This document shows positions 26,301 through 33,483 of a DNA stretch of 33,483 bases, one piece after another. The stretch comes from JAPLFM01 sp964650885 (GTDB lineage: Bacteria; Bacteroidota; Ignavibacteria; Kapaibacteriales; UBA2268), in assembly GCA_964650885.1 (NCBI GenBank), contig CAZYXG010000025.1, forward strand, positions 1 to 33,483, read 5' to 3'. The translations under genes and the position numbers were made by a program. A model generated the notes under the pieces. That model did not search any database, had not been told where the DNA came from, and saw only the letters and a program-made list of their open reading frames with translations. How positions within the stretch are numbered: the stretch's first letter is position 1; every line of letters begins with the position of its first letter.

Positions 26301-26894
26301 CTATTCAAATTTCAATATTTTTTTTGTAACAATTGTTTCACCTTCTTTAATCATAACAAAATACACACCAACAGGCAAATTGATTTTGAATCTATGAACT
26401 TCATTTTGGTTGCTTTTGACAAATTCAAACGACTTTTCGATAATGCCTTTTTGATTATAAATTTCAATAATCTGATTTCCTATGAAACTTGAAGTACTAA
26501 CTAATTCATATTGATTTCCAAACTGTCTTATTTGAACTGATTCTTCATTGACAGACTTTTGTATATCTGTAGTTATAAGTGTATCTATATTCTCATTTGG
26601 AACTATCGTAGAATCAATATTTTCATAATTCTCAACTTTCACAGAGTATAAGTGATTATTTAAAACTGGAATTAAAAACCTGTTAGAATCTATTTTGTAA
26701 TACTGCTTTTGGGCAGGGCTATAGAAGTAATTAGCAATATTTTGGATTTTCTCTAATTCCCAAGTTTTTCCATAATTGTCTGATTTCAAGATATGGTCAC
26801 TGTATAATGATAATGCAAATAGTGTATTACCTACAAATTCTATTATAGAGATTGCTAAACCAAGCAAATTACTAATCAATAATAATTTTTTCAT
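26301..26894 (-). CDS. Small secreted protein with T9SS-like C-terminal tail, possibly a shortened BNR-type protein
   Basis: A 197-residue protein. The N-terminus (MKKLLLISNLLGLAISIIE) is hydrophobic but is not a clean signal peptide. It runs straight into FVGNTLFALSLYSDHILKSD and NYGKTWE, which look like one BNR/sialidase-type repeat found in much larger secreted proteins. The C-terminus, from about residue 125 (FGNQYELVSTSSFIGNQII to LPVGVYFVMIKEGE), fits a type A T9SS sorting domain. It overlaps the upstream gene by 23 bp. The short BNR part joined to a sorting tail suggests a deletion derivative of a longer gene (inference). It is otherwise unrecognised. Confidence 0.6.
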   Translation of the reverse strand: MKKLLLISNLLGLAISIIEFVGNTLFALSLYSDHILKSDNYGKTWELEKIQNIANYFYSPAQKQYYKIDSNRFLIPVLNNHLYSVKVENYENIDSTIVPNENIDTLITTDIQKSVNEESVQIRQFGNQYELVSTSSFIGNQIIEIYNQKGIIEKSFEFVKSNQNEVHRFKINLPVGVYFVMIKEGETIVTKKILKFE

Positions 26895-27225
26895 TGATTG
26901 TTTCTCCGTTTTCTTTTTGAATATTTATAATGTAAGCTCCTTTTGATTGACCATTAATTATGCATAATGGTTTCCAACTTTTATTAACAAATGATGTATC
27001 GAATTTAGAAGTGTCACAATTTTCTGTACAATTTCTAACAACTGCTGGCAAAAAAGGGCTAATACTATCTAAATTGAAATCTCGAAAAGGATCATTTGGG
27101 TTGTTTGCTGGTGGGTCAGCTTGTAAAAGTTGGAAATTTAAAACAAATATTGCTAAAATAGCTAAAAACTTTATGGATGAAAGAAATCTTAGTTTCTCTT
27201 TATTAAATTTATTTATTAAACTCAT
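26872..27225 (-). CDS. Small secreted protein, function unknown
   Basis: I start at the ATG at 27223-27225 (117 residues; MSLINKFNKEKLRF). The mRNA before it reads AAAGGTAGGTGTTTT, a good ribosome-binding site, and the start is followed by a signal peptide (FLAILAIFVLNFQLLQA). The frame is open further upstream to 27390, but that part crosses a non-coding-looking element. The mature part has a short Cys motif (RNCTENC) and a C-terminal YIINIQKENGETINEKIIID, which loosely resembles the end of a T9SS sorting tail. It overlaps the next gene by 23 bp, which suggests translational coupling. No family was recognised. Confidence 0.6.
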   Translation of the reverse strand: MSLINKFNKEKLRFLSSIKFLAILAIFVLNFQLLQADPPANNPNDPFRDFNLDSISPFLPAVVRNCTENCDTSKFDTSFVNKSWKPLCIINGQSKGAYIINIQKENGETINEKIIID

Positions 27226-27241
27226 AAAACACCTACCTTTT

Positions 27242-27266
27242 GTATCTTTCATAAACCAAAAGATAC
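27242..27266. promoter_or_regulatory. 8-bp inverted repeat in the leader of the small secreted protein gene
   Basis: GTATCTTT at 27242-27249 and AAAGATAC at 27259-27266 are perfect inverted repeats around 9 bp, just upstream of the ribosome-binding site of the gene starting at 27225. It could be an RNA hairpin or an operator. Confidence 0.4.
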
Positions 27267-27280
27267 ATTTGTTTATATAA

Positions 27281-27395
27281 AAAACGTGGGTTATGTAGTT
27301 GCTCCGATGTGTAGCACTAGTATGGCTAGTTGCAGAAAACAAACCACACGCCCACGCCAAGTAGGGGTTGATCTGCTTTCTTTTTCGCAACGTTT
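27281..27395. repeat. Probable interspersed intergenic element with inverted ends
   Basis: This roughly 115-bp stretch is more GC-rich than its AT-rich surroundings. It begins AAAACGTGGG and ends CAACGTTT, so AAACGT/ACGTTT are inverted at its ends. CGTGGG (27285) also pairs with CCCACG (27351), and TAGC/GCTA flank the central ACTAGTATG. Its composition and structure fit a mobile or structured repeat element, not a gene. The rest of 27226-27672 is AT-rich, with the MATE promoter at the right end and nothing else recognised. Confidence 0.45.
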
Positions 27396-27607
27396 AAATT
27401 ACCAGCTCTCACATCGAAAAGATAGCCAATGATAATTTTATTTTTTATATTTATTCTTGTTATTAAATTGCAAAACAATTTCAAAACAAACAGGCGAAAT
27501 ATTTTAACACAATTGTTTATGAGAGTTTTTTATCTGTTGTTGCATAAATTTCTATACAATCCAAATGCGAAAAAATGAAGTGGTAATCACGAAATCGTTT
27601 GTTTGGC

Positions 27608-27639
27608 TTTGCCTCGCCAAAATAAATTCCATATCTTTG
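27608..27639 (+). promoter_or_regulatory. Bacteroidota-type promoter for the MATE transporter
   Basis: TTTG at 27608-27611, 20 bp, then TATCTTTG at 27632-27639: both boxes match the TTTG/TAnnTTTG consensus with normal spacing. The ATG is 33 bp downstream. Confidence 0.65.
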
Positions 27640-27672
27640 TTTTTCGTTATTTCAAATATTTGATTTTTATCT

Positions 27673-29067
27673 ATGAATAATCCTACTATTTCTAAATTCT
27701 CGCAAATATTTTCTTTAATTAAACAATCTTTCAGCTCTGCAGAGCAAGACTATACCAAAGGTAGCATTCCCAAAGCTGTTATATTGCTTGCAATCCCTAT
27801 GATTCTTGAGCTTAGTCTCGAAAGTATATTTGCTGTCGTGGATATGTTTTTTGTGAGCAAATTAGGGCAAAATGCAATTGCCACAGTGGGACTGACCGAA
27901 TCAGTTATATCAATTATTTATTCTTTTGCAATTGGTTTAAGTGTTGCTGCTACTGCAATTGTTGCTCGTAGAGTTGGAGAAAAGAATATTGATGAAGGAG
28001 CAAAAGCAGGTGCTCAAGCTATAATTGTTTCAGTTGTTTTCACTTTGCTATTAAGCATAATTGGAGTGATTTACGCAGCAGAAATATTAGCATTTATGGG
28101 AGCTAATTCCGATATAGTGCGAGACGGTGCAATTTTCACCCAGATTATGCTTGGCTCAAGTATGTCAATTATGCTATTGTTTTTAATCAATGGCATATTC
28201 CGAGGAGCTGGCGATGCCGCAATGGCAATGAAAAGTCTTTGGATAGCAAGTATTCTCAATATCATACTTTGTCCTATACTTATTGGTATATATGGTTTGA
28301 AAGGTGCAGCAATAGCTACTGTGATAGGTAGAACCACTGGATTACTTTATCAAATATATCATTTGGTTGGTGGCAAAGGATTAATCAAGTTCAAACTATC
28401 ATACTTTAATATTGATTTCACAATTATAAAATCAATAATTATAATTGCATGGCCTGCAACAGTTCAATTTGTAATAGCAAGTGGCAGCTGGATTATACTT
28501 ACTAAACTCGTTGCCGAAACAGGTGGCACAACTGCTTCGGCTGGGTACCAAATTGCAATAAGAAATGTAATTTTCTTTATACTTCCCGCTTGGGGCTTGA
28601 GCAATGCGGCGGCTACATTAGTAGGTCAGAATTTGGGAGCAAAGGAATATAAAAGAGCTGAAGAAAGCGTTATGCTAACGGCAAAATATAATGCAATATT
28701 TATGGCATTTGTAAGTGCACTGTTTATACTTTTTTCAGAAACTATTATTCGAATTTTCACCCAAGACGACAGTGTAGTAGTTTACGGAGTAAAAGCGTTG
28801 CAATATATTGGAACGGCTTATATTTTCTATGGCGTTGGTATGGTTATGACCCAAGCACTAAATGGTGCTGGAGATACAAGAACCCCAACTATAATTAATT
28901 TCGTATGTTTTTGGTGCATACAAATACCTATGGCATATTTATTGGCAGTCAAATTTGACATGAAAACTACTGGGGTATTTATAGCAATTCCAGTTTCAGA
29001 AACCATATTAGCACTTCTCGCTTGGTATTATTTCAAAAAAGGAAAATGGAAAGAAATTAAAGTTTAA
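27673..29067 (+). CDS. MATE family multidrug/sodium antiporter
   Basis: A 464-residue integral membrane protein with about 12 hydrophobic segments in two related halves. Typical MATE features are seen: KAVILLAIPMILELSLESIF with VDMFFVSKLGQNAIATVGLT in the first half, GIFRGAGDAAMAMKS in the loop of helix 5, and ATLVGQNLGAKEYKRAEES with ALNGAGDTRTPTIINF in the second half. It exports cationic drugs or metabolites in exchange for Na+ or H+; the substrate is not predictable. It has its own promoter at 27608-27639, is monocistronic, and is followed by a strong terminator shared with rny. Confidence 0.92.
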   Translation: MNNPTISKFSQIFSLIKQSFSSAEQDYTKGSIPKAVILLAIPMILELSLESIFAVVDMFFVSKLGQNAIATVGLTESVISIIYSFAIGLSVAATAIVARRVGEKNIDEGAKAGAQAIIVSVVFTLLLSIIGVIYAAEILAFMGANSDIVRDGAIFTQIMLGSSMSIMLLFLINGIFRGAGDAAMAMKSLWIASILNIILCPILIGIYGLKGAAIATVIGRTTGLLYQIYHLVGGKGLIKFKLSYFNIDFTIIKSIIIIAWPATVQFVIASGSWIILTKLVAETGGTTASAGYQIAIRNVIFFILPAWGLSNAAATLVGQNLGAKEYKRAEESVMLTAKYNAIFMAFVSALFILFSETIIRIFTQDDSVVVYGVKALQYIGTAYIFYGVGMVMTQALNGAGDTRTPTIINFVCFWCIQIPMAYLLAVKFDMKTTGVFIAIPVSETILALLAWYYFKKGKWKEIKV

Positions 29068-29106
29068 CTCTCAAACAGCACTTCGTATTTTATTTAGACA
29101 GCAAAA

Positions 29107-29130
29107 AAAGGGAGCCATTCGGCTCCCTTT
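29107..29130. terminator. Bidirectional rho-independent terminator between MATE gene and rny
   Basis: AAAGGGAGCC, loop ATTC, GGCTCCCTTT: a perfect 10-bp stem with A and T flanks, lying between two convergent genes. Confidence 0.92.
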
Positions 29131-29155
29131 AAATAAGTATTAAATAGTAAAAAGC

Positions 29156-30718
29156 TTATTTCGCAATTGCAGCGAATCTACTTTCTCTAATTACAGTAAC
29201 AGTAATTTGTCCTGGATATTCCATTTCTTCTTCAATCAGCTTAGCAATTGAATTAGCCATATCGTCAGCGTTTTGGTCGTTCACTCTTTCTGGCTCAACT
29301 ATTACTCTGATTTCTCTACCAGCTTGAATAGCAAAAGTTTTTTGAACTCCAGTGTGGCGTTTAGCAATTTCTTCCAGTTTCTCAAGTCGTTTCACATAGT
29401 TTTCTAAAGATTCTCTTCTTGCACCAGGGCGAGAGCCACTTATACTATCTGCCGCCTGCACAATTACAGCTATTGGTGATTCCATTTCTATATCTTCGTG
29501 GTGGGCACCAATTGCATTGCAAACTATAGGATGTTCCTTGTTTTTCTTAGCAAGTTCCATTCCCAACATAGCGTGCGGACCTTCAATATCCTTATCAACG
29601 CATTTTCCGACATCGTGGAGCAATGCCGCACGTTTAGTCAAGTTCACATCCAAACCAAGCTCATTTGCCATTATACCAGCCAAATAAGCCACTTCAATAG
29701 AGTGATTCAATAAGTTTTGTCCATAGCTTGAGCGATATTTCATTTTACCGATATATCTCAAAAGCTCTGGTCGCATATTGTGTATGTTTAATTCCAGCAA
29801 AGTATTCTCGCCAGTTTTAATCATTTCTTCTTCCATCTCACTTTCAGCTTTCTTCACCACTTCTTCAATACGAGTAGGGTGGATTCTGCCGTCTGCCATT
29901 AGTTTTTCCAAAGCTTTTCGTGCCACTTCCCTACGGAATGGATCGAAACCAGAAATAATAACAGCTTCAGGAGTATCATCAATAATCAAATCAATACCAG
30001 TAGCAGCTTCGAAAGCACGGATATTTCTACCCTCACGTCCGATGATTCTACCTTTCATTTCGTCAGATTCCAAATTCATAACAGAAATAGTATTCTCAGA
30101 GCTGTGGTCGGAAGCTGTACGTTGAATTGCTTGCACAATAATGTTTTGAGATTCTCTATTTGCCTTGATTTTAGTATCCTCACGAATCTGATTTAACTTC
30201 TGCACAGCATCGGTTTTAGCTTGCGAAATCATATCATCAATAAGCTGTTTCTTAGCTTCTTCTCTTGAAATTCCAGAGATTTTTTCAAGTTTCCTTGTTT
30301 GCTCATCGAACATTTCAGCTGCTTTTTTGTTCATTTCAGCAGCATCTTTCTCTTTCTTCTGTAAGTCTTGTTCAAAATTATGTAGAGACTTTTCTTTTTT
30401 TAGAATAGTTTCAAGTTTAGACTCAACTGCTTCCTCACGTGCTTTCACTTGTTTTTCAAGCACTTGCACTTTTTGGCGTTTGCTTTCAGTATCGTTTTCA
30501 AACTCTTGCTTCTTTTTGTGCCACTCTTCTTTAATTTCGAGCTTACGTTCTTTCATCAAGCTGGCAGCATTTTTCTCTGCTTCAACTAAAATGTTTTTCG
30601 ACTTGTCTTCTGCTTCTTGGATTTTGGTAACGACTGACTTTTTGCCAGTCATAAAAGTAACCAAATAACCAACGAACAGACCAACTAAGCTGAGAACGAC
30701 AATCATTATTTCGTTCAT
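29156..30718 (-). CDS. rny: Ribonuclease Y
   Basis: A 520-residue endoribonuclease, the same length as B. subtilis RNase Y, that starts mRNA decay at the membrane. It has an N-terminal membrane helix (IMIVVLSLVGLFVGYLVTFM), a long charged coiled coil (about 30-150), a KH domain (MKGRIIGREGRNIRAFEAAT) and an HD domain with LLNHSIEVAYLAGIMANELG and AALLHDVGKCVD. The C-terminal YPGQITVTVIRESR is also conserved. Upstream on the same strand are the repeat array, the putative 6S RNA and zapA, an order that fits Bacteroidota genomes. The 887 bp of repeats and gap before the structured RNA make it uncertain whether rny is still transcribed from the zapA promoter. Confidence 0.96.
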   Translation of the reverse strand: MNEIMIVVLSLVGLFVGYLVTFMTGKKSVVTKIQEAEDKSKNILVEAEKNAASLMKERKLEIKEEWHKKKQEFENDTESKRQKVQVLEKQVKAREEAVESKLETILKKEKSLHNFEQDLQKKEKDAAEMNKKAAEMFDEQTRKLEKISGISREEAKKQLIDDMISQAKTDAVQKLNQIREDTKIKANRESQNIIVQAIQRTASDHSSENTISVMNLESDEMKGRIIGREGRNIRAFEAATGIDLIIDDTPEAVIISGFDPFRREVARKALEKLMADGRIHPTRIEEVVKKAESEMEEEMIKTGENTLLELNIHNMRPELLRYIGKMKYRSSYGQNLLNHSIEVAYLAGIMANELGLDVNLTKRAALLHDVGKCVDKDIEGPHAMLGMELAKKNKEHPIVCNAIGAHHEDIEMESPIAVIVQAADSISGSRPGARRESLENYVKRLEKLEEIAKRHTGVQKTFAIQAGREIRVIVEPERVNDQNADDMANSIAKLIEEEMEYPGQITVTVIRESRFAAIAK

Positions 30719-30950
30719 TAATCTATGACTCCCTTCGTCAAAAAATATTCATCAATAAAACTTATATAAAATCAATTTCAAACACTTTTTCCTATTCCCC
30801 CTATTAAGGGGAGCAGAGTGTTTCCCTTTTCCTTTTCTTCCTATTCCCCCTATTAAGGGGGTAGAGTGTTTCCCTTTTCAACTTTTCCTATTCCCCCCTA
30901 TTAAAGGGGGTAGGGGGGTGTTTCCCTTTTCAACTTTTTCCTATTCCCAA

Positions 30951-31135
30951 CTATTAAGGGGAGCAGAGTGTTTCCCTTTTCATCTTTTCCTATTCCCCCC
31001 TATTAAGGGGGGCAGGGGGGTGTTTCCTAACATAATTCTAATGATGTCTGGCTTTCCCGTTACACCCTCCGTCAGCAAGCTGACACCTCCCTTTATAGGG
31101 AGGAATTTCTCTTTACTCTTTTCTTCCTATTCCCC
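30951..31135. repeat. 185-bp tandem unit, copy A
   Basis: This segment of the array is repeated at once at 31136-31320 with offset 185. Differences are confined to a few bases near 31115-31117 and the two bases before the next CTATT. It points to a recent tandem duplication inside the array. Confidence 0.85.
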
Positions 31136-31320
31136 CTATTAAGGGGAGCAGAGTGTTTCCCTTTTCATCTTTTCCTATTCCCCCCTATTAAGGGGGGCAG
31201 GGGGGTGTTTCCTAACATAATTCTAATGATGTCTGGCTTTCCCGTTACACCCTCCGTCAGCAAGCTGACACCTCCCTTTATAGGGAGGAATTTCTCTTTC
31301 TTCTTTTCTTCCTATTCCCA
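31136..31320. repeat. 185-bp tandem unit, copy B
   Basis: Nearly identical to 30951-31135. It includes the hairpin arms GTCAGCAAGCTGAC and CCTCCCTTTATAGGGAGG. Confidence 0.85.
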
Positions 31321-31407
31321 ACTATTTAGGGGGGCAGAGTGTTACCCTTTTCCTTTTCTTCCTATTCCCCCTATTAAGGAGGGCTTCCCTTTTTATTCCC
31401 CCCTATT

Positions 31408-31507
31408 NNNNNNNNNNNNNNNNNNNNNNNNNNNNNNNNNNNNNNNNNNNNNNNNNNNNNNNNNNNNNNNNNNNNNNNNNNNNNNNNNNNNNNNNNNNNN
31501 NNNNNNN
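31408..31507. other. Assembly gap (100 N) in the repeat array
   Basis: Exactly 100 N. The 55 bases before it (31353-31407) are identical to the 55 bases after it (31508-31562). This is what is expected when two contigs that share a 55-base overlap are scaffolded without merging, so the real sequence may be continuous and shorter. Confidence 0.95.
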
Positions 31508-31641
31508 CTTTTCTTCCTATTCCCCCTATTAAGGAGGGCTTCCCTTTTTATTCCCCCCTATTAAGGGGGCAGGGGGGTGTTTCCCACTTAAAAAACAAAG
31601 CCAACATTAACTATCGACTCCCTTTCGAGGAGTATCTAGAG

Positions 31642-31806
31642 AAAAAAAAGAATCCCTTTCAGCCACAGTGGGTGATGCCCGAAAATCGCTATAATCTACT
31701 GATCCCCCAGCTCCATTGGAGCTGTAAAATTCTTGCCGAAGCAATGTGTAGCCCGCTATTGATTGCCGGAGACAATCTCCCTATAATTGAGTTATAGATT
31801 CTTTTT
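31642..31806 (-). ncRNA. ssrS: Structured RNA, probably 6S RNA (SsrS)
   Basis: On the minus strand, AAAAAGAATC (31806-31797) pairs with GATTCTTTTT (31654-31645), closing a domain of about 165 nt that ends in a T8 run. Inside are strong hairpins: GGAGA-TTG-TCTCC, TTGC-TTCG-GCAA and CAGCTCC-AAT-GGAGCTG. It lies on the same strand between zapA and rny, a position where 6S RNA is found in many bacteria (zapA-ssrS linkage is known from E. coli). 6S RNA binds RNA polymerase holoenzyme and dampens transcription in stationary phase. Identification rests on position and structure, not on a covariance search. A perfect 12-bp inverted repeat (31605-31616 and 31819-31830) encloses the whole element. Confidence 0.6.
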
Positions 31807-31940
31807 AATGCGTGACAACGATAGTTAATGAGGCAATAAACTTCTTAGTTTAAAGCTTGATTGAGTAGGCCAAAACTGAGTGGAATCAATTATTTTAAAA
31901 TGTTTCTGCTGCGAAATGCTTTAACTTGCTTTCGATTAAA

Positions 31941-32231
31941 TTAATGTGCTTGTTTGTCTAAATTTGAGTTTAAAAACTCTGTTATTTTTTCGAGTTCGCT
32001 TGCCAAGTAGTTCATATCCGATTCATATTCATTTTTCTGTACTAAATTCTTTTCTGCCAAATTTAGTGCAGCCAAAGTAAATAAAGAATCTCTGTTGTAT
32101 TCGCTGAGTTGTGATTTTAAATTAGCAACTTGACGGTTCACTTCCGCTGCCGTAGCAAGGAGATGCTCCTCGTTCTCTCCACGAATGCTGTATTCTTTGC
32201 CGTCAATATTTACTTTTACTGATTTACCCAT
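31941..32231 (-). CDS. zapA: Cell division protein ZapA
   Basis: A 96-residue protein of ZapA length and pattern. The N-terminal globular part is MGKSVKVNIDGKEYSIRGEN; it continues with LLATAAEVNRQVANLKSQL, the central FTLAALNLAEKNLVQK, and a C-terminal coiled coil. ZapA bundles FtsZ protofilaments at the division site in the cytoplasm. It is preceded by a good TTTG/TAnnTTTG promoter and a hairpin in the leader, and followed on the same strand by the putative 6S RNA. It is not next to pheT, a neighbour sometimes seen in this phylum. Confidence 0.9.
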   Translation of the reverse strand: MGKSVKVNIDGKEYSIRGENEEHLLATAAEVNRQVANLKSQLSEYNRDSLFTLAALNLAEKNLVQKNEYESDMNYLASELEKITEFLNSNLDKQAH

Positions 32232-32244
32232 TCAATTTTAGTCT

Positions 32245-32260
32245 AAAGCCCTTTGGCTTT
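32245..32260. promoter_or_regulatory. Hairpin in the zapA leader
   Basis: AAAGCC-CTTT-GGCTTT forms a perfect 6-bp stem with a 4-base loop, 14 bp upstream of the zapA start codon and downstream of its promoter. It could modulate translation or mark a processed end. In the plus direction it is followed by TT then a C-rich stretch, so it is a poor terminator. Confidence 0.35.
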
Positions 32261-32288
32261 TCAACCCCTTTTTTGTCATTTATTTGAA

Positions 32289-32322
32289 CAAACATAATTT
32301 ATTCAATTTAAAATTAGACAAA
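32289..32322 (-). promoter_or_regulatory. Bacteroidota-type promoter for zapA and downstream RNA
   Basis: On the minus strand TTTG (32322-32319), 22 bp, TATGTTTG (32296-32289). Both boxes match the consensus with normal spacing, about 58 bp before the zapA ATG. Confidence 0.6.
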
Positions 32323-32400
32323 TTTCAAAGACTATGCAAATATTAATCTTTGTTGTTGAATAATTTGCTCAAAATTTTCTATTTCTCTTTGACTAACCAA

Positions 32401-33300
32401 TTATTTTTCGATTATAAGTGGATCGCACTTACATTCTTTCTTCACTACATTTTTTGCAAATTCAGCTGTTTCCATTGAACTATAATTGCCAATAACTACT
32501 GTGAACAAAACATCATTATCTTTTGTTTTCTTTTCTCGCACTTCGGCTCTCATTCTATTATCCAAAAACTTACGCATTTCTTTTTCGGCTGTGGCTCTAT
32601 CTGTGTATGCTGCCACTTGCAAACCATACGTAGTAACTTTGTCGGAGTTTTTTTCAGAATTACTTGTTTGCTTCTCTTTCTTTTCCGATGTTTCCTTTTT
32701 TTCAGCTGTTGTTTTCTTACTTTTCTCTTGTTCGGTTGCTTTAGCTGATGATTTACTTTCTTTCTTGTTTTCTTCGTGCGATTCACCTGCATCAGTATGC
32801 AAATCTTTCACACTTTTCTCTGTCATAGCAACATTTTCCGAAAACTTTGCTTTGCCATACTTACCTTTTGCAATACCAAACGCAGTGCGAACTATATCAT
32901 TTGCCGGCACCATATAAGGCGAGTTTGGATACTTCGCTTTAAAATCTTGCAAAAGTATTCGTGATTTGGTGGTGTCACCTATCAAACAACTGAATTGCAA
33001 AACGCGCCACATAGCGTCATCTGCCCATTCGCTTTCTGGATAGTTCTTTAGAATTTTTTCGTAAATATCTTTTGCTTTGAAACCATCTTCAAGCACAGCT
33101 GCCAGTACAAATTGTACTCCAGCATCGTCTGGATATTCAACAAGCATATCCAAGAGCTTAGCTTTGACTTCGTCTTGCTTGCCATTTGCAATTTGCAATA
33201 AAGCTCTATTGATTTCCTCGGTAGGAGCGGAGTCCGCCAATGCGAAGCTGCTGCTCGATAGCGTGAATAAAACAAACAGTATAGCCAATGACTTTACCAT
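32401..33300 (-). CDS. Periplasmic TPR and SPOR-domain protein
   Basis: A 299-residue protein with a signal peptide (SLAILFVLFTLSSSSFALA). TPR-like helices at about 25-145 (INRALLQIANGKQDEVKAKL, ILKNYPESEWADDAMWRVLQ, FKAKYPNSPYMVPAND) resemble CpoB/YbgF-type repeats. A Lys/Glu/Ser-rich linker follows (about 165-220). A C-terminal SPOR domain (about 225-295) begins YGLQVAAYTDRATAEKEMRK and includes LFTVVIGNYSSMETAEFAKN. SPOR domains bind denuded peptidoglycan at the septum, so a role in cell-wall remodelling during division is likely, which fits the neighbouring zapA. AGAGAGG lies shortly before the ATG. It is separated from zapA by 169 bp with its own promoter, so the two are probably separate transcripts. 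Confidence 0.88.
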   Translation of the reverse strand: MVKSLAILFVLFTLSSSSFALADSAPTEEINRALLQIANGKQDEVKAKLLDMLVEYPDDAGVQFVLAAVLEDGFKAKDIYEKILKNYPESEWADDAMWRVLQFSCLIGDTTKSRILLQDFKAKYPNSPYMVPANDIVRTAFGIAKGKYGKAKFSENVAMTEKSVKDLHTDAGESHEENKKESKSSAKATEQEKSKKTTAEKKETSEKKEKQTSNSEKNSDKVTTYGLQVAAYTDRATAEKEMRKFLDNRMRAEVREKKTKDNDVLFTVVIGNYSSMETAEFAKNVVKKECKCDPLIIEK

Positions 33301-33426
33301 ATTACCTCTCTCTTTTTTAAAATGTTTTGCTGCTTTTTGGGGATTTTATAATGCAAATTAAATAAATATTAGCAATTTTAGCTAATCTTTTCTAATAAAT
33401 GAGCTTATTTGAGTTAGTTAATAGTT

Positions 33427-33483
33427 ATGAGTGACGAATGTAAAACTGATTTTAACATCATAATTCAAATTATTTCTCCCTAT
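33427..33483 (+). CDS. Possible start of a gene running off the window
   Basis: An ATG at 33427 opens a frame with no stop to the window end (19 codons, MSDECKTDFNIIIQIISPY). It is divergent from the SPOR gene with 126 bp between them, and the first residues look protein-like. There is no clear ribosome-binding site and no consensus promoter, so this may also be chance. Nothing can be said of function. Confidence 0.35.
   Translation, partial: MSDECKTDFNIIIQIISPY

Larger units (their letters stand above)
30783..31580. repeat. Array of C-rich palindromic repeats
   Basis: About a dozen degenerate copies of a unit of about 50 bp built around CCCCCTATTAAGGGGG, a 4-6 bp palindrome with an ATTA centre, separated by GCAGAGTGTTTCCCTTTTC- or GCAGGGGGGTGTTTCC-like text. 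A second unit (CCGTCAGCAAGCTGACACC, then CCCTTTATAGGG) appears twice. No coding signal is present; short open frames here only reflect repeat periodicity. It fills the space between rny and the structured RNA, together with the second N gap. Confidence 0.85.

Noticed and set aside
27226..27390. 55-residue N-terminal extension of the small secreted protein
   Set aside because: It crosses a repeat-like intergenic element and precedes a good ribosome-binding site and signal peptide at 27225.
30918..31564. Short plus-strand open frames in the C-rich array
   Set aside because: They only follow the repeat periodicity (same peptide text repeated) and one crosses the N gap.
30783..31580. CRISPR array
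   Set aside because: Repeats are degenerate, palindromic and of uneven spacing, with near-identical sequence between them and no unique spacers; no cas genes are present.
31605..31830. MITE with 12-bp terminal inverted repeats
   Set aside because: The flanks show no target-site duplication, and the position between zapA and rny fits a resident structured RNA better, though a MITE is not strictly excluded.

Overview
The window is AT-rich, dense in genes, and reads as part of a draft or metagenome-assembled chromosome from the Bacteroidota/Chlorobiota group, possibly Kapabacteria- or Ignavibacteria-like (inference). Supporting signs are type IX secretion (T9SS) sorting tails, a gingipain-like secreted protein, TAnnTTTG-type -7 promoter boxes, and the order zapA - structured RNA - rny. 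Two runs of exactly 100 N (1331-1430, 31408-31507) are scaffold gaps. In both, the sequence on either side overlaps, so the true gaps may be short or absent.

Layout: 1-3566 is a minus-strand run of nusB, a secreted M28 peptidase, an alpha/beta hydrolase and a small lipoprotein. 3682-4813 (+) holds a class III-type sirtuin followed by acpS. 4926-7828 (-) is a tight run of rimB-like protease, rimK-like glutamate ligase, an aspartoacylase/succinylglutamate desuccinylase family enzyme and rfbC; the first three suggest a system that adds and removes glutamate or acyl groups. 7906-12005 holds rlmH, a PaaI-type thioesterase, a response regulator with a dead HD-GYP-like domain, a pentapeptide-repeat remnant, an RluE-type pseudouridine synthase and a lipoprotein.

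12014-21577 is the most striking block. A 4735-bp segment, carrying one 1527-residue secreted protein gene with its leader and terminator, occurs twice in direct orientation with 94 bp between the copies and no difference found. The protein has an IgGFc-binding-like N-terminus, ASH/choice-of-anchor-like repeats, a cohesin-like region and a T9SS tail.

21741-29067 holds a Ppx/GppA phosphatase, a gingipain-like secreted protein without an evident catalytic Cys, a J-domain protein coupled to a membrane-anchored rhodanese, two small overlapping secreted-protein genes, a 447-bp intergenic stretch with a probable repeat element, and a MATE transporter. 29156-33300 (-) holds rny, an 800-bp array of C-rich palindromic repeats, a structured RNA that is probably 6S RNA, zapA and a TPR-SPOR protein. 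A plus-strand gene may begin at 33427 and run off the window.

The window mixes housekeeping genes for RNA, ribosome and cell-division functions with cell-surface genes. No prophage, CRISPR array, transposase or tRNA was seen.
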